Shown: positions 52,413-61,180 of the stretch, in pieces
How positions within the stretch are numbered: position 1 is the first letter of the stretch
Layout: the number at the start of each line of letters is the position of its first letter
Assembly (NCBI RefSeq): GCF_000182645.1
Contig: NZ_ACQA01000002.1
Location: 1,669,001 to 1,733,000 of the forward strand
Reading direction: 5' to 3'
DNA: 64,000 nt
Source: Brucella intermedia LMG 3301
GTDB taxonomy: Bacteria; Pseudomonadota; Alphaproteobacteria; Rhizobiales; Rhizobiaceae
Program-made: the position numbers and the translations under genes
The notes under the pieces: generated by a model
Told to the model about the DNA's origin: nothing
Seen by the model: only the letters and a program-made list of their open reading frames with translations
Databases searched by the model: none

Positions 52413-53288
52413 GTGAACCAGGCGAAAAACCAGATAACACCATGGCTTCTGCTGCTGCCGGCCACTGTCTTGCTGGCAGTGTTTACGCATATTCCAGCCG
52501 TCATGACGTTCATCAACAGCTTCTACCAGACGCCGCGCGGCAAGCGTCCGCCTCGCTTTGTCGGCGTTGATCACTATACGACAATGATAAGCGACCCGGT
52601 TTTCTGGGCGGCCCTCAAGAATAACGCGATTTACGCGCTCGGCACTGTACCTGCATCCATAGCATTGGCCATGCTGATGGCGATCATCGTGAATTCGTCC
52701 ATTCGCGGCCGCTCGTTGATGCGGATGTCGTTCTTCATGCCGACCGTGCTGCCGATGATTGCAGTTGCCAATATCTGGCTGTTTTTCTACACGCCGGGCT
52801 ATGGTTTGATCGACCAGTTTCTGGGCCTGTTCGGTTTCCATGAAACCAACTGGCTGGGTAATCCCGATACCGTGCTTGGCAGTCTGATGGTGTTGGCCAT
52901 CTGGAAGGAAGCCGGTTTCTTCATGATCTTCTATCTGGCGGCATTACAGCAGATCAGCCCGAGCTTGTCCGAAGCGGCAGCGCTTGAAGGCACGGGACGC
53001 TGGTACTTCTTCCGCCGTGTGACGTTTCCACTATTGATGCCAACCACTCTGTTTGTGCTGATCAATGCGGTGATCAATGCGTTCCGCCTGATCGACCATG
53101 TGATTGTAATGACCCGTGGTGGGCCGGACAATGCCAGCACTCTGCTGCTCTACTATGTTTACAATGTTGCATTCCGTTTCTGGGATACGGCCTACGCATC
53201 GGCTTTGACGGTTGTGCTGCTGCTGGCGCTTGCTCTTATCGCCTTCGTCCAGTTCGGGGTTCTTGATCGCAAGGTGCATTACAAATGA
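52413..53288 (+). CDS. ABC importer permease 1, UgpA-like
   Basis: The 291-residue inner-membrane permease has six hydrophobic helices. The EAA loop reads EAAALEGTGRWYFFRRVTFPLL (EAA---G---F--I--P), the contact to the ATPase. It starts at GTG 52413, with TGGAGAAC upstream. Its stop overlaps the next permease (53285-53288). With its pair it forms the channel for the imported solute. Confidence 0.92.
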   Translation: MNQAKNQITPWLLLLPATVLLAVFTHIPAVMTFINSFYQTPRGKRPPRFVGVDHYTTMISDPVFWAALKNNAIYALGTVPASIALAMLMAIIVNSSIRGRSLMRMSFFMPTVLPMIAVANIWLFFYTPGYGLIDQFLGLFGFHETNWLGNPDTVLGSLMVLAIWKEAGFFMIFYLAALQQISPSLSEAAALEGTGRWYFFRRVTFPLLMPTTLFVLINAVINAFRLIDHVIVMTRGGPDNASTLLLYYVYNVAFRFWDTAYASALTVVLLLALALIAFVQFGVLDRKVHYK

Positions 53289-54127
53289 GTGCAATGACAT
53301 TACCTCATCAGCCACGCGAATTCTCGTTTTGGCGGAGCCTTGAAACCGTTGGGTGTTATCTGCTGGGGTTGCTCTGGATACTGCCTTTGCTCTACGCCGT
53401 GTGGATGGCGTTTCATCCAGCGCAATATGAAGCTCGGTTTGATCTCTTCGCTCCGGTGACACTGGAGAACTTCAGCAATGCGTGGAATGCCGCACCTTTC
53501 GGGCGTTATTTCCTCAACACATTCTTGCTGATCACCACGATACTGATCAGCCAATTCATCGTCTGCACGCTGGCGGCCTATGCTTTTGCTCGCTATGAAT
53601 TCCGCGGCAAAACGATTGTCTTTATGCTGGTATTGGTACAGTTGATGATCATGCCGGAAGTGCTGCTGGTCGAAAACTACCGCACCATTGCGAAGCTTGG
53701 TCTGGTGGATACAGTTGTGGCTATGGGGCTGCCTTATATGGCATCGGCCTTTGGTATTTTCCTACTACGCCAGACCTTCCTCACTGTGCCGAAGGAACTG
53801 GACGACGCAGCGCGTGTCGAAGGGGCGGGGGCACTCACCACGCTTCGTAAAGTCTACGTGCCGTTGGCTAAACCGATCTATGTGGCCTACGGTCTCGTAT
53901 CGGTCAGCTATCACTGGAACAACCTACTCTGGCCGCTGGTCATTACCAATTCCGTTTCCACCCGCCCGCTAACGGTTGGGTTACAGGTGTTTTCATCACC
54001 GGATCAGGGTGTGCAATGGAGTATTATCTCGGCTGCTGCATTGATGACGTCAGCGCCTTTGCTGATCGGTTTTTTGCTGTTCCAGCGCCAGTTCGTTCAG
54101 AGCTTTATGCGCGCGGGTATTAAATGA
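53285..54127 (+). CDS. ABC importer permease 2, UgpE-like
   Basis: The 280-residue permease has six hydrophobic helices and an EAA-like loop DAARVEGAGALTTLRKVYVPLAK in pieces. FARYEFRGK and FLLRQTFLTVPKELDD are typical of MalG/UgpE partners. It overlaps permease 1 by 4 bases and ends the operon. The gap after it shows no clear terminator. Confidence 0.92.
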   Translation: MSAMTLPHQPREFSFWRSLETVGCYLLGLLWILPLLYAVWMAFHPAQYEARFDLFAPVTLENFSNAWNAAPFGRYFLNTFLLITTILISQFIVCTLAAYAFARYEFRGKTIVFMLVLVQLMIMPEVLLVENYRTIAKLGLVDTVVAMGLPYMASAFGIFLLRQTFLTVPKELDDAARVEGAGALTTLRKVYVPLAKPIYVAYGLVSVSYHWNNLLWPLVITNSVSTRPLTVGLQVFSSPDQGVQWSIISAAALMTSAPLLIGFLLFQRQFVQSFMRAGIK

Positions 54128-54721
54128 TATGCGCAAAAGAGCAGGACGTTCGGGTAAAGCCGATAACGGGGCGAATTCTTAGCTCGAGGTTGCGGCTGTC
54201 CCAGTTATTGAGAAAACTAAACCATCACTGGAACGGGCAATGAAGCCTTCGACAGTCACAAGTGTTCGGCTGTTTGGCTTAAATTGCAAGTTCCAACTGT
54301 ACAGTTTCACTGTATAACTCAGATGCTAGAAAATAGATTCTGACTGGCAATCAATTAGTTTCCCGCCATCGTTTAGCGTATTGTGCCCAGAGTGAGTTGT
54401 TCGCAAGCGCTACGATCAGGACATTGTGGTGCATGTCCCGGGCAGCAGGCGAGGCTTATCGCCGCCTAATTTGTCGTGGCACGAGTCCTAACCAGGCGGC
54501 CGGTTCGCAAGCCATGATGAAAATGAGCGCGCTCCCTACAGATTGCAAACCCAGGCTAATCTCCAATTATTGTTCGTTTACCAAGCCATCCCGCTGGGCA
54601 ATGTCGCCTTTACATCGAAGCGTTGATCGAATACCCATTCAGAAATACGCTTTAGGTCCGGCATAAACATGATTATTTGATTGGTTTCAATCGATTATGC
54701 CTAAGCTATTCGGAGGTTCTG
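54128..54721. other. 590-base gap after the importer operon
   Basis: No supported gene is present; a frame at 54397-54666 has no start signal or motif. It contains the third copy of the short dispersed repeat (54341-54353) and then TTTCCCGCCATCG and TTGTGCCCAG. Parts of this recur loosely after the other copies, suggesting a degraded repeat family. Confidence 0.5.
54341..54353 (+). repeat. Dispersed repeat core TGACTGGCAATCA, copy 3
   Basis: The 13-base core matches copies at 19481-19497 and 45523-45539; preceding bases match apart from one missing T. It also lies in a non-coding gap. Confidence 0.5.
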
Positions 54722-55178
54722 ATGAAATCTTTGTTTATGGCCGCACTTGTATCGGTTGGGGTTTTCACATCCAGCTCAGCCTATGCTTTAGATGCTCGGA
54801 AGGATTGCTCAACGTTGAAGCAGGTCATCAAACAATCGAAAGTTAACTTTAAAAATGTCGCTGCTGACGTGCCGCCAAAGGATGTGGACGTTTATCCATC
54901 AAAGCTCACCTTAACTGGAAGCAATTTTTGCCGTGTTGTTTTTGCGCACGAATGTATCCTCGGTGAGTTGGTCGTGCGTGCTGGAAGATTCGACGGTTAA
55001 AGCAGTCGCGGCGTTCGTTTCGAACTGCGTGGGCAGAAATGAAACACCTGATCAGGCTTATCAGCGAGTTGGCGCCAAAATTTTCCGTTTAAAACTACAG
55101 GTTCCCGCCGAGATAATTGTTTCTGAGCTGGATCGCGGAAGTATTGCTCTGCAAGTCAAAGCGCTGCAGAAAAAGTAA
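54722..55178 (+). pseudogene. Small exported protein gene with a frameshift
   Basis: ATG 54722 (GGAGGT upstream) starts a signal peptide (MKSLFMAALVSVGVF... to YALD) and a mature domain with SKLTLTGSNFC and CILGELVVRAGRF, then a stop at 55000. The rest of a similar domain (TVKAVAAFVSNCVGRNE onwards) continues in the frame one base later to 55178. Removing one base near 54990 joins both into one protein of about 150 residues. The joined end aligns with MIGKLTIKAYGF...ELAAFTEMNC of the gene at 55831-56211, which supports a shared family and a real frameshift. A sequencing error is the alternative. Confidence 0.6.
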
Positions 55179-55346
55179 CATCGGTTGAGAGGATAATAAT
55201 AATTGCTGTTCGCTAGCGGTCTCTTTTCGAAAGGCGTCCCTTACCGTTATGAAACTCATATTCGAGTTTGGTAGCTTCTTCCTTGCGTTCGCTGTACTGA
55301 TCGGTGAGATGATCCGTGATACGAAGAATCAGACGTGTGGGTTTCG

Positions 55347-55643
55347 TCAGTTTTCCATAACATCGACCACGCGAGCATAAACCGATGAGGGTTTCATTTG
55401 TCCAGCGATGTCAAACTCTTGCGATGACTTTGCGACGCGGATGACTGTTTGGGAACGGTGATCATTCGCATCCAGCGTTCGGAACTGGTCAAACTGAGGT
55501 GGTCGTCTCGCGCAGTCCCCGGTTCGGAATCTTTGCAAAGCGGTCGTCTGGCAAAGAAAGGCCCATGGCAAGAAAGTTTGAGTTTCAGCTACCGCGGCAT
55601 CAAGAAGTTGCTGCGCTTGCATATCGGCTATTAATGCCCGCAT
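55347..55643 (-). CDS. Hypothetical 98-residue protein, doubtful
   Basis: The frame starts at ATG 55643 with a good GGAGGTG site. Both ends look coding (MRALIADMQAQQLLDAAVAE and VAKSSQEFDIAGQMKPS). The middle (about residues 25-55) is Arg/Pro/Thr-rich and less convincing, so a frameshifted or decayed gene is possible. No family is recognised. It lies alone on the minus strand in a gap of 650 bases (55179-55830) that otherwise shows nothing. Confidence 0.35.
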   Translation of the reverse strand: MRALIADMQAQQLLDAAVAETQTFLPWAFLCQTTALQRFRTGDCARRPPQFDQFRTLDANDHRSQTVIRVAKSSQEFDIAGQMKPSSVYARVVDVMEN

Positions 55644-55830
55644 CACACCTCCCTCGAAGGGAGATTACTGTGACGAGCGCAGACCGAGAATCTCGGCTTT
55701 AAATCAAAAACCCCAAACCGGCGAACAAATCGCTCCAACTACATACGTAAGGTCTAGACACAGGCAATGTGATTGTATTCATAATCTGTTCTGGAATTGC
55801 AGATTTGGCTAACGCGTAGGAGAAGAAACC

Positions 55831-56211
55831 ATGTATTTCCAATTGGGTAGCGTGATGGCCGCAGGGTTGATTTTTTCGACAGCGCCAGTAGTTGCCGAAA
55901 CGCTGAAGGTCCGCGATATCACTGATCAACAAGAGATATCAGAACGTGCCGGCGATTTTGAGAGCGATCTTAACCAGCTTGGTATTAAAGCAAAGCTGAA
56001 CTGCGATCTGCTCATCGGAAGTAAGGGCGAAACTAACGACGAAAGCGTTGGTGCGATTTGTGATATGAGTATTTCCGGTAAAAAGCCCACTTCAATAATG
56101 TTGTGTAACGATACGATGATCGGCAAGCTCACCATCAAGGCTTACGGCTTTAGCATCGACAAGAAAGAGCTCGCTGCCTTCACCGAGATGAACTGCAGGC
56201 CGGGTGGTTAA
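55831..56211 (+). CDS. Small exported Cys-containing protein, unknown function
   Basis: The 126-residue protein has a signal peptide (MYFQLGSVMAAGLIFSTAPVVAE). The mature domain has four cysteines (in KLNCDLL, AICDMS, MLCND and MNCRPGG), probably two disulfides in the periplasm. AGGAGAAG before ATG is a strong ribosome site. The C-terminal half resembles the frameshifted gene at 54722-55178. No family name is known to me. It opens a run of exported proteins. Confidence 0.72.
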   Translation: MYFQLGSVMAAGLIFSTAPVVAETLKVRDITDQQEISERAGDFESDLNQLGIKAKLNCDLLIGSKGETNDESVGAICDMSISGKKPTSIMLCNDTMIGKLTIKAYGFSIDKKELAAFTEMNCRPGG

Positions 56212-56313
56212 CGCTATCTCCAAAACCTCCGGTGGAAAACATTAACACCACAACGCAGGTTCTTTTTCGAGGAAACAAATGAAACCCTGCTACAGAGACT
56301 GATAGTGATCGAT

Positions 56314-56460
56314 ATGAAAAACTGGTGTAAGGGTTTGATCGCTGCAGGGGCGGTATTCTTGGGCAGAGGCGGGATTTTGGCTTACGATCAATTTCAGCGG
56401 TATCAAGATGGCCTGGTATATCCGCAGCTGGAGTGTTGTATGCGGTCAGCTGGACAATAA
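56314..56460 (+). CDS. Very small membrane-anchored or exported protein, doubtful
   Basis: A 48-residue frame starts at ATG 56314. It opens MKNWCKGLIAAGAVFLG, a basic-hydrophobic leader, then a short mature part ending in CCMRSAGQ. It lies between two genes for exported proteins on the same strand. The ribosome site is poor. It may be a real small protein or the start of a truncated one. Confidence 0.35.
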   Translation: MKNWCKGLIAAGAVFLGRGGILAYDQFQRYQDGLVYPQLECCMRSAGQ

Positions 56461-56496
56461 TGAGCCCGTTATCTTTCGAACACAGAGGTTTCGCTG

Positions 56497-56883
56497 ATGA
56501 TAATGAAAAACATGTATCTCTGTTGTCTGTTGATCATATTGACGGCATGCGGCCCTGACCAAATTGTCGTCGATTTGCCATCTCCCAACAAGTCCGTCCA
56601 TGTTGAGGTTCGCAAATGTCCGCAAGCAGGCGCGTTTTTGCAATGGACCGAAATGGCGCAAGTTTCCGTGCTGGAGGCCGGGAGATCAGAACCCTGCAAC
56701 TCTTTTGTGAATGCATTGGTTCAGTTCGACAGCAAGGTAGCGGACGAGCAACTCGAGCTGGAATGGATATCGGATAAAGTGCTCCGAGCTTGGCACCCGA
56801 CTTTCAGCCCTGACTATGGCCCTGTTAACACAACAGTTCGGGCCGGTTCGAACGTAAGGATACAGTTCTCACCCAAGTCATAG
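56497..56883 (+). CDS. Small lipoprotein, unknown function
   Basis: The 128-residue protein begins with a lipoprotein leader: MKNMYLCCLLIILTACGPD has the LTAC lipobox, so Cys (about residue 18) would be lipidated and the protein anchored in a membrane facing the periplasm. The mature part has VEVRKCPQAG and SEPCNSF cysteines, likely one disulfide, and a beta-rich pattern. Starts at 56497 or 56503 are both possible. No family is recognised. Confidence 0.7.
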   Translation: MIMKNMYLCCLLIILTACGPDQIVVDLPSPNKSVHVEVRKCPQAGAFLQWTEMAQVSVLEAGRSEPCNSFVNALVQFDSKVADEQLELEWISDKVLRAWHPTFSPDYGPVNTTVRAGSNVRIQFSPKS

Positions 56884-57042
56884 TACATACCTCAGCGAGC
56901 ACCGGCGATGAATGAGTTAGTTAGTCGACTCATTAACACTGAAACAATATTGCTTTTCGATCTATACAAGCGATACGTCCCCTTGAGGAGCTCCGGTGGC
57001 TCTCACGGATGAGTCCTCCAGTTTGTTAAGCAGGATAGACAG

Positions 57043-57498
57043 ATGAAACGGTTTCAAGCGCCAATAAATGTTTGGCTCCCGGTTTTCCTTCTAATGATGG
57101 TCGCAGGGGCACCCCAGATTTCAGAGTCGGCATCGCTGGCACAAGAGAGGTTCAAAGGTGTCGCCAGAACTGATGCACGTATCCAGCGTCTGGTTATGAT
57201 CGGACAACTGTGTCGTAAGCTCACCGAAGAAGATGCTCAAGCGATCCTCGCGAACAGCCGCGCAGAACTGGAAGCCGCGCGCGCGAAACTTGCAAATGAC
57301 GAACAGGAGTGGGCGAGAATCTGGCAAGAGGGTGTCTTTGTTGGTGCGACGCAGGCCGCAGATATTCCTGACGCGGTTTATGATGCAGGATGTGCACATT
57401 TTACCAGGCCAGACGGACCATTAACGGCAATCATGACCTGGAGCGGCAAGTCTCAGTCCGGGAATGACGTGCGAGTCCCGCGCCGTGCGATCCCGTGA
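57043..57498 (+). CDS. Exported helical protein, unknown function
   Basis: The 151-residue protein has a signal peptide (MKRFQAPINVWLPVFLLMMVAGAPQISES). A charged helical mature part follows (EEDAQAILANSRAELEAARAKLANDEQEW in pieces) with cysteines in GQLCRKL and DAGCAHF. The helical stretch could be a coiled coil. The ribosome site AGGATAGACAG is moderate. Last plus-strand gene of the exported-protein run. No family is recognised. Confidence 0.65.
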   Translation: MKRFQAPINVWLPVFLLMMVAGAPQISESASLAQERFKGVARTDARIQRLVMIGQLCRKLTEEDAQAILANSRAELEAARAKLANDEQEWARIWQEGVFVGATQAADIPDAVYDAGCAHFTRPDGPLTAIMTWSGKSQSGNDVRVPRRAIP

Positions 57499-57587
57499 TC
57501 ACGACTGGTCCCCGTTGGCAACTTCGTTGTACTTTGAGGATTCCGGCATCGGCTAGACTACATTCGGTCGCTCGAGGCGGGCGCGTG

Positions 57588-57640
57588 CTGGTGCCTACAA
57601 GAATCGAACCCATCAAGAGACAGATTGCTCTACCCCACCG
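57588..57640 (-). other. Degenerate tRNA-like 3' end
   Basis: On the minus strand a GGTAGAGC stretch is followed by GGGTTCGATTC and TTGTAGGCACCA, like a D-arm, T-arm and acceptor end with CCA. The anticodon arm region is too short (about 15 bases) and the T stem is mostly wobble pairs, so it is not a working tRNA. It may be a relic of an attachment site. Confidence 0.3.
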
Positions 57641-57731
57641 GTCAGGAAAGGTCGGATAGAGCTGAAGGAAATACCTCATTGCCTACTCGCTTTTGAGGGG
57701 CGATCCCGTTTTCAACTATCCTGGCAAATTG

Positions 57732-58220
57732 CTAGTTGATTGAGTCGAGATAACTTGCCCAGCTCGATGCCCAATGCTGGCGTTTGTCGGGGGAAGCGGA
57801 CCTGATACTACAGGTTTTCATATCGCTCTCAGGTACGTCCTGCAGCGTGGCTTTGCATTCCCACAGATCGTCCTTTTCAGGCGTGAAAGGCGAAACAAAG
57901 CTGACGATCCTGTTGTCCTTTATGCCAATTAAAATGTCGAATCCAGTTTCTGCAGCATCCAGCGCCCATGAGCAAACCTGATCAAAATCGGGCCGGTTGT
58001 CGTTCGGCACGGCACAGGCCGTACCTGCTTCAGGTGCAATCTTCTGGAGGAAAGATTTCCCACCCGGCGTTGTTAGATCAAGTTCGGCTTCGGACAGCTG
58101 GCTGATTTCCTTTACGGCCATGTCCTCGCCCGCAGGTGTTTCGGCCATCGTCGCACCCGTTGCCGTGACACCAGCCACCATTGTTATCACACGCAGAATA
58201 GGGAACACGTTTGTAAGCAT
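57732..58220 (-). CDS. Exported protein, unknown function
   Basis: The 162-residue protein has a leader (MLTNVFPILRVITMVAGVTATGATMAE). Its mature part has three cysteines, in TACAVPN, QVCSWAL and WECKATL, plus a fourth in MKTCSIR. ATG 58220 follows AGGTG; a GTG at 58229 is in frame. It is the most downstream gene of five minus-strand exported-protein genes (57732-62800). No family is recognised. Confidence 0.7.
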   Translation of the reverse strand: MLTNVFPILRVITMVAGVTATGATMAETPAGEDMAVKEISQLSEAELDLTTPGGKSFLQKIAPEAGTACAVPNDNRPDFDQVCSWALDAAETGFDILIGIKDNRIVSFVSPFTPEKDDLWECKATLQDVPESDMKTCSIRSASPDKRQHWASSWASYLDSIN

Positions 58221-58303
58221 TGATTTCACCTGTCTATCAGCGGATTATTTAAAGAAGATGTAAGATCAAGTTTAGGTCTCCGTTATCTGGAGACGGGGAT
58301 TAA

Positions 58304-59044
58304 TCAGCAGCTTGGAACACGTGTCTGGCCATCAAGCCTGAAGCGACCGTCCTCTGCACGATGGTAGATTTCCTGAAACGTCTCCGTGCCACTCTTATAG
58401 GAAACGGTGAGGCTCCGGCCTTTCTCAGCGGCAGTAATGGCACCGTTGATCTGTGCCGAATTGTCGTCGTCGCTTGCGTTGGAATATTCGATTGGAATCC
58501 TGGCGAGCTCAACAGGCCCCGAATCCGTAAGCTCAGTCAGAATGGCGTAATAGCAAAAGAGCCCTTGTCCGCCACCGCCACCTTCTGTGTAGAGAACCGG
58601 AGCATCACTGATATCCGATGACCATCCCCATCGTTCTGCCGGATTCCCGACAGACCCAACGGCTCCAACGTTCAACCACTCCCCACGAAGTGTGAACGGA
58701 TACCTGGGTTCTCCGGCTTCGTGATCAAGATAATGCACCGCGTTCATCCCGGAACAGGCGGCTCCTGTACATTCATTTGCACCGGTGCTCACAAGTGCGG
58801 TTCTCGTCTCGGAGAGCGGGATGAATGCAAGAGGTACGAAATGAAAATTGTCCTCTCCAATTTTGCGTACTGCCTCATTCTGGCTTGCAAGTGGGAATGC
58901 AACTTCAAACGCGGCGGGTGTGCCGGCCGGTACAGTGTCACGATCAACATCGGTCACTTCGATCAAAGGTTTTTCTGATGAAACCGCAGGCAGTGTAGTT
59001 AGCATGGTCATCATGCAACCAAGGATGAGACTGGAAAGTTTCAT
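58304..59044 (-). CDS. Exported protein, unknown function
   Basis: The 246-residue protein has a signal peptide (MKLSSLILGCMMTMLTTLPAVSS). A beta-rich mature domain follows with cysteine pairs (NECTGAACSG, a later Cys in GLFCYYA and a terminal Cys) and a Gly run TEGGGGGQG. The ending FRLDGQTRVPSC looks complete. ATG 59044 follows AGGAGTG; the in-frame extension to 59095 is not supported. It sits 75 bases upstream of the 162-residue gene, so both may share a transcript. No family is recognised. Confidence 0.72.
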   Translation of the reverse strand: MKLSSLILGCMMTMLTTLPAVSSEKPLIEVTDVDRDTVPAGTPAAFEVAFPLASQNEAVRKIGEDNFHFVPLAFIPLSETRTALVSTGANECTGAACSGMNAVHYLDHEAGEPRYPFTLRGEWLNVGAVGSVGNPAERWGWSSDISDAPVLYTEGGGGGQGLFCYYAILTELTDSGPVELARIPIEYSNASDDDNSAQINGAITAAEKGRSLTVSYKSGTETFQEIYHRAEDGRFRLDGQTRVPSC

Positions 59045-59225
59045 ATGAACATTCACTCCTAAATAATACCTTTTACAGTGTTCACTTGACAGCATACCTC
59101 AATCCCTTTCTATGGGCCCTCCCTGATAGCGACTGACCTGTATGCTGGATTTAAATCAGGTCTTCCCGGCAAATGATTCACGTTTCGATCAGAGTACCCA
59201 ATATTTAACTGGATTGGTCTGTAAT

Positions 59226-61061
59226 CTAGTTTGCGAACGGATTTGACTTGCCATCCCATTCGAGCGGATTTCTGGCGGCAGGTTTACCTGGAGTTGTGGC
59301 TCCCGCAGGGGGCTGACCGTCATCTTCCTTTGGTTTGAATCGCGGGGAAAAATGGGGCACGGTCAAGCGCGCCCATGAACGGCTGATTTTCGATGACTCG
59401 TCCTGACAGCGCGCAGCCCTCTCTTTTGGCAGCATACCGTTTTCCACGATTGCACGGTTATTTTCTGGATCTCGCCCATAAACGATGCAGAGCAGATTGT
59501 AATAACGTTGCGCATCGAGGGAATGTTCATCAGCAAATGACCGAACATCCGGCGTATTTGCCAGCTGGCTGTTGATCTTGAACCAGACCGACGCCAGCTG
59601 AAGGACACGCGCGATGTCATTTCTGGATTCACGGGTATCAACACCCATAAGCAGAAGGACAGCTGCCAATTGGTCAACGGAATCCTCTTCTCTCCCCACA
59701 GCAGGAATATCCAGCAGGTCTATCAAAGCATGACCGGATTCGTGCAGCAGAATAAAACGAAGGTTGTTCTTGACGAATTCCGCGGCCAAGCCGTCAGGAT
59801 CAGAAGCATCCTTCGACAAGGACTGTCCCATCTTCAGGAGATCGTCAATCATCTCATAGCATAGGAAAATGGCGCTGTTTTGTGGATCGTAAAACGCGTT
59901 TATCGTATCGCATTGGCGTGTAACATAATGCAGTTGCCGCGGAGTCACAAAAAGCCCGTCAAGCGCATTGATCTCCGGAATGTTGAGGAAAAGATGTGTA
60001 TCGCTCGCCCATTTGTAAGCGTAATCGAGTCTGGCATCCTGCGGCGGGAAATAATGGTAGACGAAACGCAACCCCTTTCCGTCCGTTGTGACCAAGGAGC
60101 CATCCGTGGGTGGCGGAAGGGCATCTTCACGCTGTTCAGTCAGTCCAGCTGAAGCAGTCTGGGACGGTTGCGTCCCGGCCGACGCCGTGGACTGGCCTGG
60201 CGTGCCACGCTCCCGTGGCGCAGTCGCCGGTGCATCGGCACTCGCAGCATTCGCAAGACGGATCAATGTGGGGTAGCTTGGATCTCCATCTGATGTGTTT
60301 TCCCCAAACGGGTGGAAGCTGTTTGAAATCAATACCGAGATATTGTCCACCAGCTTGCTGTTTTCATCTTCGTTCCAGCTGAGATCATACCCGCGAACTT
60401 CATTGCCTCTTGCTTCAAAGCGTGTGTAGAATTTGCGGTTCTGGCCAGTCCCGGAAACAATAAACCAGTTGGGACGCTTGACTTTATACGTAATCGCACT
60501 GCCATCTTCATTGACAAATCTGCCGTAAAGACTCTCGAAGTCGCTGGAGCTGCTATTGGCAAAGCGCGCAGTTTTCAACACAATCGAACCGTCACCGGAC
60601 TGTAATGTCTCCCCGCCGATTTGATTTTCATCACGCTTTGTCAAAACTGCGCCAGGATAAGACAGCGTCATCCTGGATAGCGAGTTCTCCAGGTGCCCCC
60701 ATCCCAGTTGTTTGCGAAGGTTCAAGGCAACATCGCTCAACTCGAGCGCATCTTGGCCGGAAATCCTTCCGGAGGCTGGCCTGTTGCGATTCTTCTGGTA
60801 GTTTGTAATGGCATTGCGACTGATTGGACCAAATTCGCCATCCGCAAAACCATTGTAATATCCGGTAAGGACAAGGCCCTCCTGAACGAGACGCCGTTCC
60901 CAGATGTTCAGGCTTTCTTCTATAGATGCGGGGTCAGCTGAGCCATTTTCAACGAGAGTTTGTGCCTGGACCGATATGGGCGCGTTGGGCATTGCCAAGG
61001 CAAGGGGCAAACCCAGTGCAAGAAGTAGTCGACCCGATCTGAAGCGAAAAGCGAAGTTCAT
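59226..61061 (-). CDS. Exported DUF4344-type metallopeptidase with peptidoglycan-binding domain
   Basis: The 611-residue protein has a signal peptide (to about residue 33, VQAQT). A peptidoglycan-binding-like domain follows at about 45-100 (YYNGFADGEFGPISRNAITNYQKN), then a variable Ser/Thr/Ala-rich linker (about 270-315). The C-terminal zinc peptidase domain has H440-E-S-G-H444, the HExxH site, followed by E in REEDSVDQLAA. The DUF4344 call rests on this arrangement. It probably acts on proteins or wall material in the periplasm. ATG 61061 with AGGGGC is favoured over 61091. Confidence 0.78.
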   Translation of the reverse strand: MNFAFRFRSGRLLLALGLPLALAMPNAPISVQAQTLVENGSADPASIEESLNIWERRLVQEGLVLTGYYNGFADGEFGPISRNAITNYQKNRNRPASGRISGQDALELSDVALNLRKQLGWGHLENSLSRMTLSYPGAVLTKRDENQIGGETLQSGDGSIVLKTARFANSSSSDFESLYGRFVNEDGSAITYKVKRPNWFIVSGTGQNRKFYTRFEARGNEVRGYDLSWNEDENSKLVDNISVLISNSFHPFGENTSDGDPSYPTLIRLANAASADAPATAPRERGTPGQSTASAGTQPSQTASAGLTEQREDALPPPTDGSLVTTDGKGLRFVYHYFPPQDARLDYAYKWASDTHLFLNIPEINALDGLFVTPRQLHYVTRQCDTINAFYDPQNSAIFLCYEMIDDLLKMGQSLSKDASDPDGLAAEFVKNNLRFILLHESGHALIDLLDIPAVGREEDSVDQLAAVLLLMGVDTRESRNDIARVLQLASVWFKINSQLANTPDVRSFADEHSLDAQRYYNLLCIVYGRDPENNRAIVENGMLPKERAARCQDESSKISRSWARLTVPHFSPRFKPKEDDGQPPAGATTPGKPAARNPLEWDGKSNPFAN

Positions 61062-61180
61062 GAATGCCCCTGATTTAAGTAATCTCAGCAAGATTGCTCG
61101 AAATTCCGGCTATTGTTGCGCGGTATCGTGCTCTTTGCGAATCCTGGAGCACGCATTGCGCGCATACAAACTGATCGCAA

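Noticed and set aside
54397..54666. 89-residue plus frame in the gap after the importer
   Set aside because: No ribosome site or recognisable motif; overlaps the repeat-like debris.
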